Below, piece after piece: positions 11,625 through 22,942 of a stretch of DNA of 64,000 nucleotides. A model generated the notes under the pieces. It did no database searches and was not told the DNA's origin. It saw only the letters and a program-made list of their open reading frames with translations. A program made the translations under genes and the position numbers. The stretch is from Blumeriella jaapii (taxonomy: Eukaryota; Ascomycota; Leotiomycetes; Helotiales; Drepanopezizaceae), in the NCBI GenBank assembly GCA_009599575.1, contig VWND01000001.1, positions 1,240,001 to 1,304,000 on the forward strand. Reading direction: 5' to 3'. Within the stretch, counting starts at the first letter, position 1. Each line of letters opens with the position of its first letter.

Positions 11625-12289
11625 GTGTGCTTTTCGATGTAGAGTGTTTACCTATCCTGATCCATGGATCGAGTTTTTTTTTTTTCCAGTCGGCCACCGG
11701 CTCTGGTGAAACAAGGGAAGGCTTGTGTGATTTTGTGTTTGGTATTGTTACTATTTGTTTCTTCTATACCGACGAGGACGGAGTGCTGTGTCTGGTTTCG
11801 AACAAAGTCTCATTCTCTCTGAAGTTCGTAACATACGAAAAAGCTAACTACGTTGTTTGTTTAGTTTGGATTCAGGTTTATGGTAAGATCTTCTGCCTAG
11901 GTATGTCTAACTAGTCAGTCGGATCGAGGCAGCCGATCTATCAGACAAGGACTCGTTCTCCGGAGTTGAAGAGAGTAAAGTCAACCAGGACTTGAATCAC
12001 AAGAAATTATCAGGGTCAGCTTCAATCTGCCGTTATAACGCCTGGAAGACTGGAACTTAGTTCGAATTCAACCGCAAATCTCATCTTAGTAGCGGGCATG
12101 TGACAGACGATTACTCGGTCTTCTACATAGCATTAAATGATCGCATAATACAGGTCAAGAATTCTCATTAATCATTAGCTATTCTAAAGTCGGCTTATCT
12201 ATCTTGCAGAAACAAGTCGCTCGTAACGAAGTCATGCCCATTCGCCATGCAACATGCGCAAATGCCATCCATAAGAAAACGCTATTTGC
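11625..12289. other. Gene-free interval
   Basis: Between the tRNA 5' end and the 3' end of the tyrosinase gene. A ten-base T run lies near 11675. No gene supported. Confidence 0.6.
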
Positions 12290-14866
12290 TCAAGCAGCTC
12301 CGTCATATCCACCGGCACGACCCTTCGTAACCTCTGAATGTAGAGTCTTTTTCCCATACTTCGGCAACTCCGTGATCTGTCCACTATTCGTGACTTGCTC
12401 ATCTTGAACTGTGACAGTCAGGTGAGGGAGGCTTTCGACAGGCACGACAGTTCCGTCAAACTATACAACAGTTAGCAAGATTTCTCATGACACTCTGACA
12501 CCGCTACTGCATACCTTCTGTACTCTCCACTCCAGCGTCTTCTGCAAGAATTTGTTCATAGCAGCCGCATCGGGTGTGTTTTTGCCATTGTCGTTCAGCC
12601 ACTGCACCAAGCTGATCTCCGAGAAGGCTTCGATCACAGGAACCGGTCCAATCTTCGGGGCGAGAGGAGGGAAGACAGGGAATGATCCGACACAGGCAGA
12701 ACTCGAAGCCCAACTACTTGGGTCCTCGGGAACCCCGCCGAGGAATAATCGGACGATGAAGCGCTCGCCGCCCAGATCGAATTTGTTGACCTTGAGACCC
12801 ACGGACCACTCTCGAGTTGTCTGACCAGGAAGCAAGGCTCTTGACTCCATGATATCCCCAGATTCGCGCTTGACCTTTGCGATATTCGGATTGTAGAGTC
12901 GGTTGATTGCGGCGCTGACGTTGGCCTTGAGCTGTGCTGGTGATTGGTTCCAGTCTTGGATCTCGGGATATGTGTAACCGAAAAGGCTGGTTTGTTGCAC
13001 AGTCATCGAAGTGTAGTATGGGCCGTTATCATCAGATGTAAAAGGCTCTAGGGGGGTCGAGGCACTGCTCATACTGTTCGGTGCTAACGTAAATGTGCCG
13101 TATTGTTCTCTTTGTGGAGTGACGTTCAGATTTGGATTGATGGCTTGCCAGAGAGCATACATTCTATCCACGTTGGCGTGGTGTAGCCAGCTAAGATTCA
13201 CTTAGTATAAACTTCATCTGCATTTTTGTTCGCCTGGAGAATGGGGGCTTACAAGATCGGATCGAAGGCAGAGTAGCTCAAGAATGACATGTGGCCGGAT
13301 TGCTGGCCGACGCATCCGTGTATTACATCATGGGGAGATTCAATCGACGTGCCTTGTGTTGCCGTTGTTCCGAACTCGTTGAAAGTAGTAGGCTTGATCA
13401 AAGCGTACCACTACATACTATATCAGTTCTTGGTCTGACGTTGGAACGTAAGGACGCTGGCGTGGTAGAAGTAAAGGAAGTCAAGGTACCTACGGCCATT
13501 GACTTGAGGCCACTACCTCGTAAAGCATTGTTTGCAACATCGATATTCGACTCGTCACCTTGCCTCTGCGCACCTCTTATTGTATGTGAGCTGTATGTCA
13601 CGATTATATTAGTACTTGCCTATTCGAGAAAGTTGGGAAAAGAAGAGATTAGGCGTTCTGGGTGCAGAAGACGGAGGAATATGGGTGATTCAATCACTTA
13701 CTATCTCGCCAACCAAGAATCTCCTCCCGCTTCACCAATGTTAGCACTGTTCTTAATGAAGTGTGGTATCTCGTATATACGCCAGATCCTTACACACGTG
13801 CCGAGAGTGGGCCAGAGATGTACTTACCACTTGCAGCAGATGGAAAGTATTGTGGATCGAGGGGAAACTTTTGAAATTGGTATCGGTACGTCGGATTTCT
13901 CACAGTCTGAGGGCCAGAGGGCGTGAAGATTTGGACGGTAGGTTGGTTGATCACAGCAGGCATTGTTGGTATGCTAGCCCAGTCCCAGTACGGGATCCGA
14001 AAATTATCGGCGGCAGTCTACGATTTCCCCAAGTCAGCTCTCGGTTGGATCTTGATCACCGATCGCCCGCAGTGTGCAAGGAGGATTAACTAACCTGGTA
14101 AATAGTGCGATTTTCAGCCGGATAGGTTTTGACAATGTCTTGAATAAGACCACCGATCAACTCCTGCAAAATCGTGAGATGAATTTTCAAATACCGAAAA
14201 GGACACTGATTCTTACCTCATAGAGAGCTAGATACGGTCGGTGCCAGGGCAGGAAAAGAACCGAAGCTGTTCGCTGTTAGTGAGTAGATTTTTTTATCTT
14301 TCAAAACCGCAAACGAAGCAGCGAGCTGAAAGACGGTCGGTCGGCAACTTACTGTGCGTGCAGTACCCTGTGAGGGGAGAGTTAGGGCCCTGAGCAGCAT
14401 TTCCCCAAGGTATATAGGGTCCTACACGCTATCAGTATCCAACAACTCAAATTTATCCAAGGTTCTCTTACGTCCATGAATACCAGCGATCTGGAAGTAC
14501 GACAGGAAATAGTTCTCGTCCTTGTTTTGGAACGCGGAGAGACCTTGTATATAGAGAGACCTAAATGAAGAAGAATGTCGGCACTCATTCTGTTCGAGGA
14601 AAGAGATCAAGGTATGTTGCATCCATCCCAATGGGGACATCGGTGTATTGAGGTCTCACTTACCATGCTGGAATGTCATTCTGGAGATCTAGAATATTCC
14701 TACGTGCCGGACGTGCCAAACCTGTTTGTCTCTTGATGCCAGTGTGCAAGCCCTTGATCATGTGGACGCGCTGATTGAGCTGAGAAGCGTCCGAAGCTGT
14801 CGGCGCGGCGGCAACAAACCACGACACGGCCAAGAGAACCCAAGCAGTGAAGAGTCGAGGAAGCAT
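12290..14866 (-). CDS. Secreted tyrosinase, type-3 copper phenol oxidase
   Basis: This enzyme oxidises monophenols and catechols to quinones and feeds melanin-type pigments. Eleven exons can be read: 14664-14866, 14472-14560, 14353-14421, 14217-14266, 14095-14163, 14017-13828, 13702-13729, 13494-13614, 13253-13410, 12515-13190 and 12290-12460, giving 607 residues with every junction in frame. A signal peptide ([22 protein letters not shown]) indicates export. Copper site A is complete: IAGIHG, the YCTH motif whose Cys-x-His probably forms the thioether bridge, and FLPWHRPY. Copper site B is complete: SPHDVIHG and [16 protein letters not shown]. The C-terminal third (from YTYPEI) matches the shielding domain of long fungal tyrosinases. 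Ten short introns make the locus look scrambled in single-frame ORF scans. No adjacent melanin gene is visible. Confidence 0.93.
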
Positions 14867-17589
14867 TGTGTGAAGTATTGAGAGTAGCGTTGACAGTTGG
14901 TAGCTGACCTCTCAGATCGAGAGTAAACTGTGCGCGGAGTATCGCGCTATATATCAGGTTTGTTTTTGTTTTCAACGAAGCTCGCTTACCTATTTTGGCG
15001 TCGAAAACTCAGCCTCGTCAGCCAAGCATCATACACAATATAGGACCGATCCCGAGCGCATAGCTGCAGACCAAAAAGCGCCGTTATCACACGAGAACCA
15101 CGAGGCAATCCCTCCAACTCATGTAACACTCGGGTGCTTTTGATTCGACAAGCTTGACCAGACTGTGGTCAGTCTGCCGAGATGTTTTCACGCAGCCTCT
15201 TCAGCCAGTCAGCTCCTCCCATATCAAACAAGATGGCAATTTAGCACTGAACTCTATCGACCAGGGATAACAATTGGGAAGAGCGTGGCGAGCATCTTCG
15301 ACCCAAATGTTTACACGCACCTTTGCTGTGCCACAAACGCCATGGTAACCCCAATCTATCTCGCCAACGTGTTTGTGCTCATCAACCTCACTCAAAAACG
15401 TGTCCCGTGTGTTGCACAATTGCGGCCTGGGTCGCCTTGTTTACAAAAAGAATAGATCCCGAGCAATGCTTTTGCTAAACATCATCATCAACAGTCTTCG
15501 AAATCCAAACCTGAGCGGATACATGCATACACGAACGAGCTTCAGGACGCGTGCTCTATACTGGTACAACAGAGGAGAGCCAGCTTTGACGGAGGAAGGA
15601 ATGTTCCATTGAGGCGGTGTAAAATGAGGCATATTGAACGAACACAGCAGCATCGTCCGGATGCTGCTAAGAACGATGATGTCCTGATTTGGACTTCTCG
15701 AGGTCACAAATGACTTCCGAGCACGAGCACGATCGGCACCGAGGAGTTCAACTACGGGAATAGAAGAGATATTCCGTATGGCTCTCTAATTATGGTGTCC
15801 CGAGAAGCGATTCGGACAACGAGTGCGGCATGGAACTAATGATGCGGCTGACACTAGGAGCCTCCTCCTGGAATGGCGTTGATCCATTCGAAAAAATCGA
15901 TATTGAGATCATCCAAACATCCACGTTGCGAAGCTGGGATCATGTTGTGTTCTTTCGCCGGGATTTAGGATGAGAATATCAGTGCTTAGAAGTCCAGATT
16001 TGGCTTTTGGGCTATCTCCGTTTGTTGGTGGCGCTCAGCTCACAAGTCATGCTGACAGCTCAGCCTCTGTTTCGAGGATCTTGAGAGCATGCTCGGTTCC
16101 CGATGGGATGCGAGCCTCTACTCTGCAAGCCAGGAATGAGATGAGATAACAAGAGATGACAGGACATGTATGATTTTCAAGCAAAAGAGAGACCTCATGC
16201 ATCCTCGGTGTGAAACCAAATCGGGGTGAAAAAAGAGCATCCAACATTACTTTTCATGGAACATCTGCCTCTAAATCAACACAGTGCGGCTAGCGACTAT
16301 ACTGACATTACCAATGGCTGTACGACGCGGATTGCCGTACGACGCGCGAAAGCACGCACCTGGTGGTATCAAAAGAGAGCCAAGAGGCAATGAGAGCGCG
16401 ATCAAGTGTGATGTAGGAGCTGGTATCAAACTCGGCCCTTTGCCCTTCTTGACGTAATTGCAGAATGCGGTCAAGCTTGGTCTAATACGGAATTGAGGGG
16501 CTTTTCAAGCATCAAGAGTCTCGTAGAGACAGACCGTAAGAAAGTGCAAGAGCTGTAGAGATGAATCAACCATTGAGATCTCAAGAAACCGGGCCGAGAA
16601 GGAACGGCTTTTTTGGAATGGCTACTAATTAGCCCGTATTATTAATCATCGCAAGGGGAATTTTCCAACCACGTCTGCTCCTACAGCACATATGGCACAC
16701 ATCCATCCACATCGAAGAACCAAAGGATAGGCGGATAGCGTTGTCGAGCAATTTCAAAATCTTTACGGAACGAATACATGCCCAATAGTTGCTCAAACCA
16801 GACTGGGATCGGATTTGTAATCTCGGGCTGTTGCTTCGTTCTGCACAGGATGCGATAATTGCTGCACTGGTTAAGTGAAGGAGCAAAGCTTGAATGAACT
16901 CGAACTTTTGCTACCCAGGTAGCTCTGGAAGGCGCCAGAGGGATATGTAGCCTTCTTCCTACCCAGGATGGTTACTGGCAGGTCCATAGATACCGTTCGT
17001 TAAGCTGTAATTGTAAGCACAGGATTCTGACATGAACGCAGCCGTAGATCCCGGGATTACACTTCATGAGGAACAGCATTACTTTCTGTCACGGCTTGAC
17101 CCTTCTCGACTGGTGAGTTGTACGTACTGAATTACGAAGAAGAACGAGATGTCAGTAAACAATCGCGTTTGCTCGTCCTAGGAGCATGGAAAACCACTCT
17201 CAAGATACAAAAGAGAAATAGAAAACAGTCATTTTATACGACCGAATTTATGACTCAATGCATGAGCCGATGTTGATCAAGTGTGTGACACCGTTCATCA
17301 TCGCGCGATAGTTAGCCCGTGGTCAATCCTGACCGGCTATAGCAATGCATAGTTTCTTGCCTGGGGCGACAACATTTGTAAGTCAGTGGCACTCAGCAAG
17401 TGTATTTTTTTGGATCTGGGTCGAAAATTTGAGTTGTTGGTTCAAGTACCCTTTCCCAATATTTCCTTTCGTTGAGCCGAATCCACTGGCTAGTCCAGTG
17501 GTGCAACCTCAGCTTTAAAATCGGCCTACTCCGAGAGTAGACACGTCACATGGGGGGGGCGTGTCTCGATACCTGAGTATACGCTGTTT

Positions 17590-17675
17590 TTTGTATTTCA
17601 TTTCTGTATTTCTGTTTTTTTTCTTTTTTTCTATATTTCTGTCTTCCTTTCTTTCTCTTTTCTTTCCTGCTATTT
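17590..17675. repeat. Pyrimidine-rich low-complexity tract
   Basis: Irregular T-rich tract with repeated TTTCTGT, TTTCTTT and TTCCTTTC segments. Confidence 0.8.
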
Positions 17676-17751
17676 TTGTATGAGAGCATTTACATTACTA
17701 TGTCTCGGAGGCCGTTGCATGGGGCAACAACACTCATTTTGAGCGGATGCG

Positions 17752-18066
17752 TTACTCAAAATGTGCATTTGATTTGCAACGGTGTTTTGGTGCCGACATT
17801 CCTCGATTGGCAATTTTATATGAGAGGGCATCCTTATCAAGCTTGAACGAAAAAGCCTGAGCGTGGATTTCTCCAATAGTTCCGCTTACTATGATTGTCA
17901 TGGTCCCAATCGTTCCGTTGGATTTCAATGTCAAAGCATGGGATTCTCTTGGAAAGGTCGTGGCTGGGATTTTGTCATCGTAGAAAACAAATGCTGTCAC
18001 GAGATTTGCGTTCACGCTGGCCACCAATGAGATCTTCGAGAGGTTGTGAAGAGAGGCATCTTGCAT
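17752..18066 (-). CDS. Small hypothetical protein (uncertain)
   Basis: A 104-codon frame on the minus strand that I do not recognise. The centre alternates hydrophobic and polar residues like a series of beta strands (KISLVASVNANLV, VFYDDKIP, GTMTIIVSGTIGEI), which looks more protein-like than the shadow frames nearby. The start has an A-rich context with ATATAAAA just upstream. The C-terminal third looks less ordered, so an unseen 3' splice or a decayed copy is possible. No function assigned. Confidence 0.35.
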   Translation of the reverse strand: MQDASLHNLSKISLVASVNANLVTAFVFYDDKIPATTFPRESHALTLKSNGTIGTMTIIVSGTIGEIHAQAFSFKLDKDALSYKIANRGMSAPKHRCKSNAHFE

Positions 18067-18598
18067 TTTTTTATATCCAGTTATTGAATTGGTATTGCGG
18101 CGCAGAGTTCGAGATTGGGCTCAAAGCCGAATCTAATGTCTCGATTCGGGTGAAAGTAAACAAGGGGAATGAATCTAACCGCGTTTCAATGTGATCGTCT
18201 GTCTATAATTTACAACTTCTCTCCTGAGCTGTAATGTTTACAACCTGCAGAAATACATTCTTGATATCAATCCTGAATTAATCATCAAATAGAAAGGTAC
18301 GCAGATGTATATCTGGCAACTTCGATCTAACAAGAGAAGTGTCTGCAATGAGATCTAGGAGGTAAACATCGAGAAACACGTGATGTATCTCGAAAAGGCG
18401 TGCAAAAAATCTCTTCCTTCGTAAGGACTCGCAGCGGTCACCTCTGATAGAATTTCCTCCAGGTTGGCAATTTATGGGACAGAAACATGATATAACGTCT
18501 AATGGTGGTTCAAACTCAGCCGCCATGGCATCGGCAGCACCACTTCCGACAAGCGACCTCGTGAACCTCGTCACAACATCCCATCATCAACACGGAAT

Positions 18599-20767
18599 AT
18601 GGGCCTCACACTCCAGCACGCCGCTCTCGCAGATGCTGAGCGTATAGCAACCATTCATCTTGCAGCATTTGGCGATAATTCTCTCCTGCATGCCCAGTTT
18701 CCAACTCCTGCAAGCCTCTCCGCATTGCACGCCATTCTCGCCGCAGAGACTCGGCATGCGATCGAGCACGCCAAACAGTGCAAAGCCATTCTGATAGTGA
18801 AGGATACGGGGTTACAAGATGATCAAACCATCAGCTTTGCGAAGTGGGACCTGCCTACAGATGTAAAGCAGGTGCTTCACGAAAAGGTCACGTGGCCCGA
18901 GGATTGTCAACAGCAGTGGCTTGATCGGTATCATGAGCTAGCTGAGGCGGCAAAGGAGAGGGTTCTTGGAAACTCCAAATGCTACCGTAAGTGTTCTAGT
19001 TCAAGGGGGTTCAACCTCTATTTTACTTTCAAAATAACACCAAACGCAGGTCTTACCTTTGTAGGAACTGATCCTAGGCATCGAGGCCGTGGAGCGGGCT
19101 CCATGTTGACCAAATGGGGGCTTTCAGCCGCTGAAAAGGTCGGCAAGCCAGTCTATCTCGAGAGTACGATTACAGCTTGCTCTCTTTACCGCCGATTAGG
19201 ATTTGTTCCCCGAGACGGCTTCTCGTTGAGACTTCCGGAAAACCACCTAATTCGCGAACCCAATATTTACGAAGAAGTATGCATGGTAAAACTTTGGCAT
19301 GAATCAAAGTATGATAACTGGGACTCGAACCTCGGTGTTGCCCATTTGACAAGAGATTTCGCTTCCGGCGTCCTGCCTCAGACTGTTGTTCAGGCTGTAT
19401 ACGACCGCATCGATACGTACAAGAAGGTGCAGCCCTCAGTCTGGCTACATCTCGAGCCGATAGGCGAGGTCATGCGAGCCGCAAGTGCTTTACATACACG
19501 ATTCCGCGACAAAAACAATAGGCCCCCATTATGGGGAGTACCATTCAGTGTGAAAGATAGCATCGATGTCGCTGGATTACCAACAACTACTGGTTGCCCA
19601 CCACTCATATCTATCCCGACTGTTTCTGCTCCGGTATTTCAACGTTGCATCGATGCCGGGGCTCTATTTATTGGGAAAACAAACATGGAACAACTCGCCA
19701 CTGGTATGACGGGATGCCGAAGTCCCTACGGCACTCTGCATTCAACTTTCAGTAAATCTCACATCGTAGGCGGTTCGAGTAGTGGGAGTGCAGTCACAGT
19801 TGGTCAAAAGCTTGTGGCATTTTCCATTGGGAGCGATACGGCTGGCTCTATACGTGTCCCCGCGCTATTTAACGGCATCGTAGGATTCAAACCGACGAAA
19901 GGAACTGTTTCGGCGCGAGGAGTCTCTCCGGCATCTCTGCATCAAGATTGTGTCTCTTTCCTCACTACAAGCACCGGAGACGCTGAGCGTGTGTGGAATG
20001 TCTGCAAAGGTTTTGACGCCGGCGATGTCTTCGCCAAATTGCCATGGCAAACTCGGCCTGCAATGCGGTCGTCCCAACGGCTCCAATTTCGCTTTGGAAT
20101 CCCTCCGGAACATGCACTGGAGGTCTGCAGTCTCGCGTATCGAAGAGAATTTGATTCAGTCGTCAGAGCAATCGAGAAAAGTGGAGGGAAATTTCTTGAG
20201 CTTGACTGGACTCCTTTCGAGGCTGCTAATGATCTTCTTTATAACAGCACTTTCGTTTTAGAACGTTTGACCATGTTTCCAGACGGATGGCTAGAGAGGA
20301 ACAAGCAGCTTTTGCACCCTGTCACCCGTCAAGTCTTGGAGGGCATAGCGGCGCGCCAAAGTACCTCCACGGCTGTCGATGTATTCAAAGACCTGCACAA
20401 GCAGGCCGAGTACAAGCGCGCAGTAGAGAACATTCTTACGGTCAACGAGAACATTGAAGAAGGTGTCGACGAAATCACGTTGATGATAGTCCCGACCGCG
20501 CCATTCCACCCCACGATTGATGAGGTTGATGAAGATCCTGTTGCGATTAATGGTAAACTTGGCGCTTTTGCGCACTTCGCGAATGTCTTGGATCTGGTAG
20601 GGCTTGCTACACCCTGTGGGAGATACAGGACTGGAGAGGTCGTTGATGGGAAGGCAGTGGAATTGCCATTTGGAGTCACGATTCTGGCAGGTGTTGGGCT
20701 AGACGCGCAGGTCTTCAAAGTGGTGAGGGAATTCTTGCGCGACGTGGTTGGTGAGTCGAAAGTCTGA
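18599..20767 (+). CDS. GNAT acetyltransferase - amidase (allophanate hydrolase-like) fusion protein
   Basis: The frame encodes two enzymes in one polypeptide. Residues 1-230 form a GNAT N-acetyltransferase with the acetyl-CoA loop RGRGAG (about 162-167) and the ITACSLYRRLGFVPRD end. Residues 240-722 form an amidase-signature hydrolase with catalytic Lys in VPFSVKDS (K319), cis-Ser in GGSSSGSA (393-395) and nucleophile Ser in GSDTAGSIRVP (S417). The amidase half most resembles the allophanate hydrolase domain of urea amidolyase and AtzF. The frame is open throughout, but 18987-19049 is probably a 63-bp intron (GTAAGT...CGCAG). Removing it joins KCYR to LTFVGTDP, giving the normal GNAT core, and yields 701 residues; catalytic numbers then drop by 21. 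Substrates are not predictable. No signal peptide, so cytosolic. Confidence 0.9.
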   Translation: MGLTLQHAALADAERIATIHLAAFGDNSLLHAQFPTPASLSALHAILAAETRHAIEHAKQCKAILIVKDTGLQDDQTISFAKWDLPTDVKQVLHEKVTWPEDCQQQWLDRYHELAEAAKERVLGNSKCYRKCSSSRGFNLYFTFKITPNAGLTFVGTDPRHRGRGAGSMLTKWGLSAAEKVGKPVYLESTITACSLYRRLGFVPRDGFSLRLPENHLIREPNIYEEVCMVKLWHESKYDNWDSNLGVAHLTRDFASGVLPQTVVQAVYDRIDTYKKVQPSVWLHLEPIGEVMRAASALHTRFRDKNNRPPLWGVPFSVKDSIDVAGLPTTTGCPPLISIPTVSAPVFQRCIDAGALFIGKTNMEQLATGMTGCRSPYGTLHSTFSKSHIVGGSSSGSAVTVGQKLVAFSIGSDTAGSIRVPALFNGIVGFKPTKGTVSARGVSPASLHQDCVSFLTTSTGDAERVWNVCKGFDAGDVFAKLPWQTRPAMRSSQRLQFRFGIPPEHALEVCSLAYRREFDSVVRAIEKSGGKFLELDWTPFEAANDLLYNSTFVLERLTMFPDGWLERNKQLLHPVTRQVLEGIAARQSTSTAVDVFKDLHKQAEYKRAVENILTVNENIEEGVDEITLMIVPTAPFHPTIDEVDEDPVAINGKLGAFAHFANVLDLVGLATPCGRYRTGEVVDGKAVELPFGVTILAGVGLDAQVFKVVREFLRDVVGESKV

Positions 20768-22942
20768 CGGCCCTTGCCCAGTTTGTTGGCGAGGTGGTTG
20801 ATGACATGGATTGGACCCCTGAGCTTAGCGAGTAGCTCGTCCATGTCAACAAGAAGGGTTCTCATGTGCATCAGCGGCACACTGGTTCGGGACTGGAGTA
20901 TTTTTCTGTCGATGGATGGTTGGATCCATTTTCAAGGTAAGGTTTGTTCAACGACTCTTATCATTCATGAGATTTAGATAGTTGACGATCCAGGGGTTCA
21001 AGCACGTTGGAGTGATTTCCGTTCTGCCGCTAACCCCCACAATGCAGCAGCCAATGGCCCGGCCACGAGATCAATGGGAGAAAATTCCCAATTCTAAACA
21101 GCAGGGAAGGAGAATTGAAAATAAGAATTTTAACGCTGCCACCCGACGATCAGCCAGACACCGCTGCCACTCAAAGAACTATCACTTGTATTTCTTTCTC
21201 GTGCTCCTTAGCGCTATCGCTATGGGTTCCTCAAATCATCACCCACGAAGCCTTGACACAAACGATTTCCAAACCGAATCGAACTGTCTAATCTGATATT
21301 ACCTAAATGTCGTCGAGATCCCTGCCGGTTTGACTCGGCCCTCATGCACGCAGCACATGCCGTGAAGACAGCCTCATCGACCGACAGCCAACCAGGAAGC
21401 GTGATTCGAAGCTGTTACCAATCCCAGGGGCAACGATACGTACATTTTAGCTTGTACCCAGCAGAGTAGATTCACGGGGATCGCCCGCCAAACCCCACAT
21501 GTGCCAGGGGCTAGTTTTCTGACGTTTGACATCGGAACACCAGCAGCACCGATACCGAGGAGGGTTGCGATAAGCCGCAGGGCGTTGAATGGTAGAAAGT
21601 TATGGTGCGATCTGTCCGTGGCAGGCTGGTCGTAGATAAGTACATGGCATGGCAATGGCTTGGTTGCACAGCGCGGCCAGTGAGAGATATTCGTTACGTA
21701 CCGAGTTGCCGCGCTGGGCGTTTGCTGCTGTCATAGCACGCCGCTGGGCTCCAGTATATGGTGCAACGATGCGTACGTACTGGAGTGCGGAGAGTTCCTA
21801 AGAATATGGAGAGCAATACAGCAAGAAGCTACGTACAGTACCTCTTTACCTTGCAGAAGACGAGTGGACCGGGATCATGAAAGCCACTGCCCAGCCGGCG
21901 CGGACGCTGTGTCACACCACCATCGGCATTGATGGATGATGCATCATGGATGATGCTATCTAATAAAAATCATCACCGAGGCGATGCACATACTGTATGT
22001 AATAAAGCACACACGGCATTCTTGTCTAGGGTTAGGTACGATTTACCCAGTTCTGCCCAATGGCACGATTCCTATTATTCCTATTATTCCTCTCAGTCCT
22101 AGTAGTCCTAGTAGTCCTAGTATTCCTCAACCCCACACGGAAGCTTACAGACTGATAACACCTTCCCCATGCCCTGCCCTTGCCCCTTCGTTGCATTTGC
22201 TTTCTGCTGCAAAGACATCTTGGGCTCGACGATCTACTTCTACACGTACTGCCTCTACGTACCCTACCCCGATCCCTATTCCGCTCAGTCTCCTGGACGA
22301 AAAAAACGTATTGTCTCTCTCAGCTTCAATGACGCCAAAAAGCATCCACCACCTCATTCTCCTTCAGTCTTTGGCCGGGTCTTGCAGAAGCGAGAGTCGT
22401 CACTGAGGCCGACTGCGGTCACTTGTATAAACCGGCGCGTATGTGGCTATGCTATGACCGGACTGGCCTGGCCAGGCCTGATCCTATCCTCAGATCCTTA
22501 TCTCTGTGCTGTGTACGGACGCCTGCTAAGAAATCTGTAGACCCAGTCTCAGAGCCAGACCGAACAGATCCATACACTGTAGACTTTCAATAGCTGCAGA
22601 TAGATAGAAAGATAGGCTTCTGCCCGAACTTCGATAGATTGGGGAGGTCAGACTACATCGATACTGCCACTCACTTTATTTGCTGTCACTGCTGGACCTA
22701 CTTTTTCGAAGTCATCGATTGGACTACAGGTTCCTCTCTGGCAAATATCAACTTCCAATTCCTGCAGCAAGCAAACGATCGCCGCCCTTCTCTGGGGATT
22801 GCACCTTCATACCCTGCAGCTCGGCCAGGAGTTCCAATACACGGAGCCAACCGCCGAGAGCACAGCACCGCTGGCCACCGACTGTAGACCGGAACTCCGG
22901 AACCTAGTTTAAACCAACGCTCCAATCGAGTCTCATTACACC
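20768..22942. other. Gene-free interval upstream of the Zn2Cys6 regulator
   Basis: About 2.2 kb. It holds short direct repeats, GGATGATGCATC-type near 21930-21960 and CCTATTATT/CCTAGTAGT units at 22072-22128. The frames at 21984-22540 translate these repeats and are not supported. The last few hundred bases should be promoter and leader of the regulator gene. Confidence 0.55.
22072..22128. repeat. Degenerate 9-bp repeat (CCTATTATT / CCTAGTAGT)
   Basis: Two TTCCTATTA-type copies followed by three TCCTAGTAG-type copies in tandem, non-coding. Confidence 0.8.

Larger units (their letters stand above)
14867..18598. other. 3.7-kb largely empty interval
   Basis: Between the tyrosinase start and the GNAT-amidase gene. 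The first several hundred bases should include the tyrosinase promoter. Contents I can see: a guanine run (about 17552-17559), a long pyrimidine tract with many TTTCT units (about 17585-17675), and one small protein-like frame on the minus strand (17752-18066, listed separately). I see no TE remnant with recognisable coding motifs. Confidence 0.5.
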
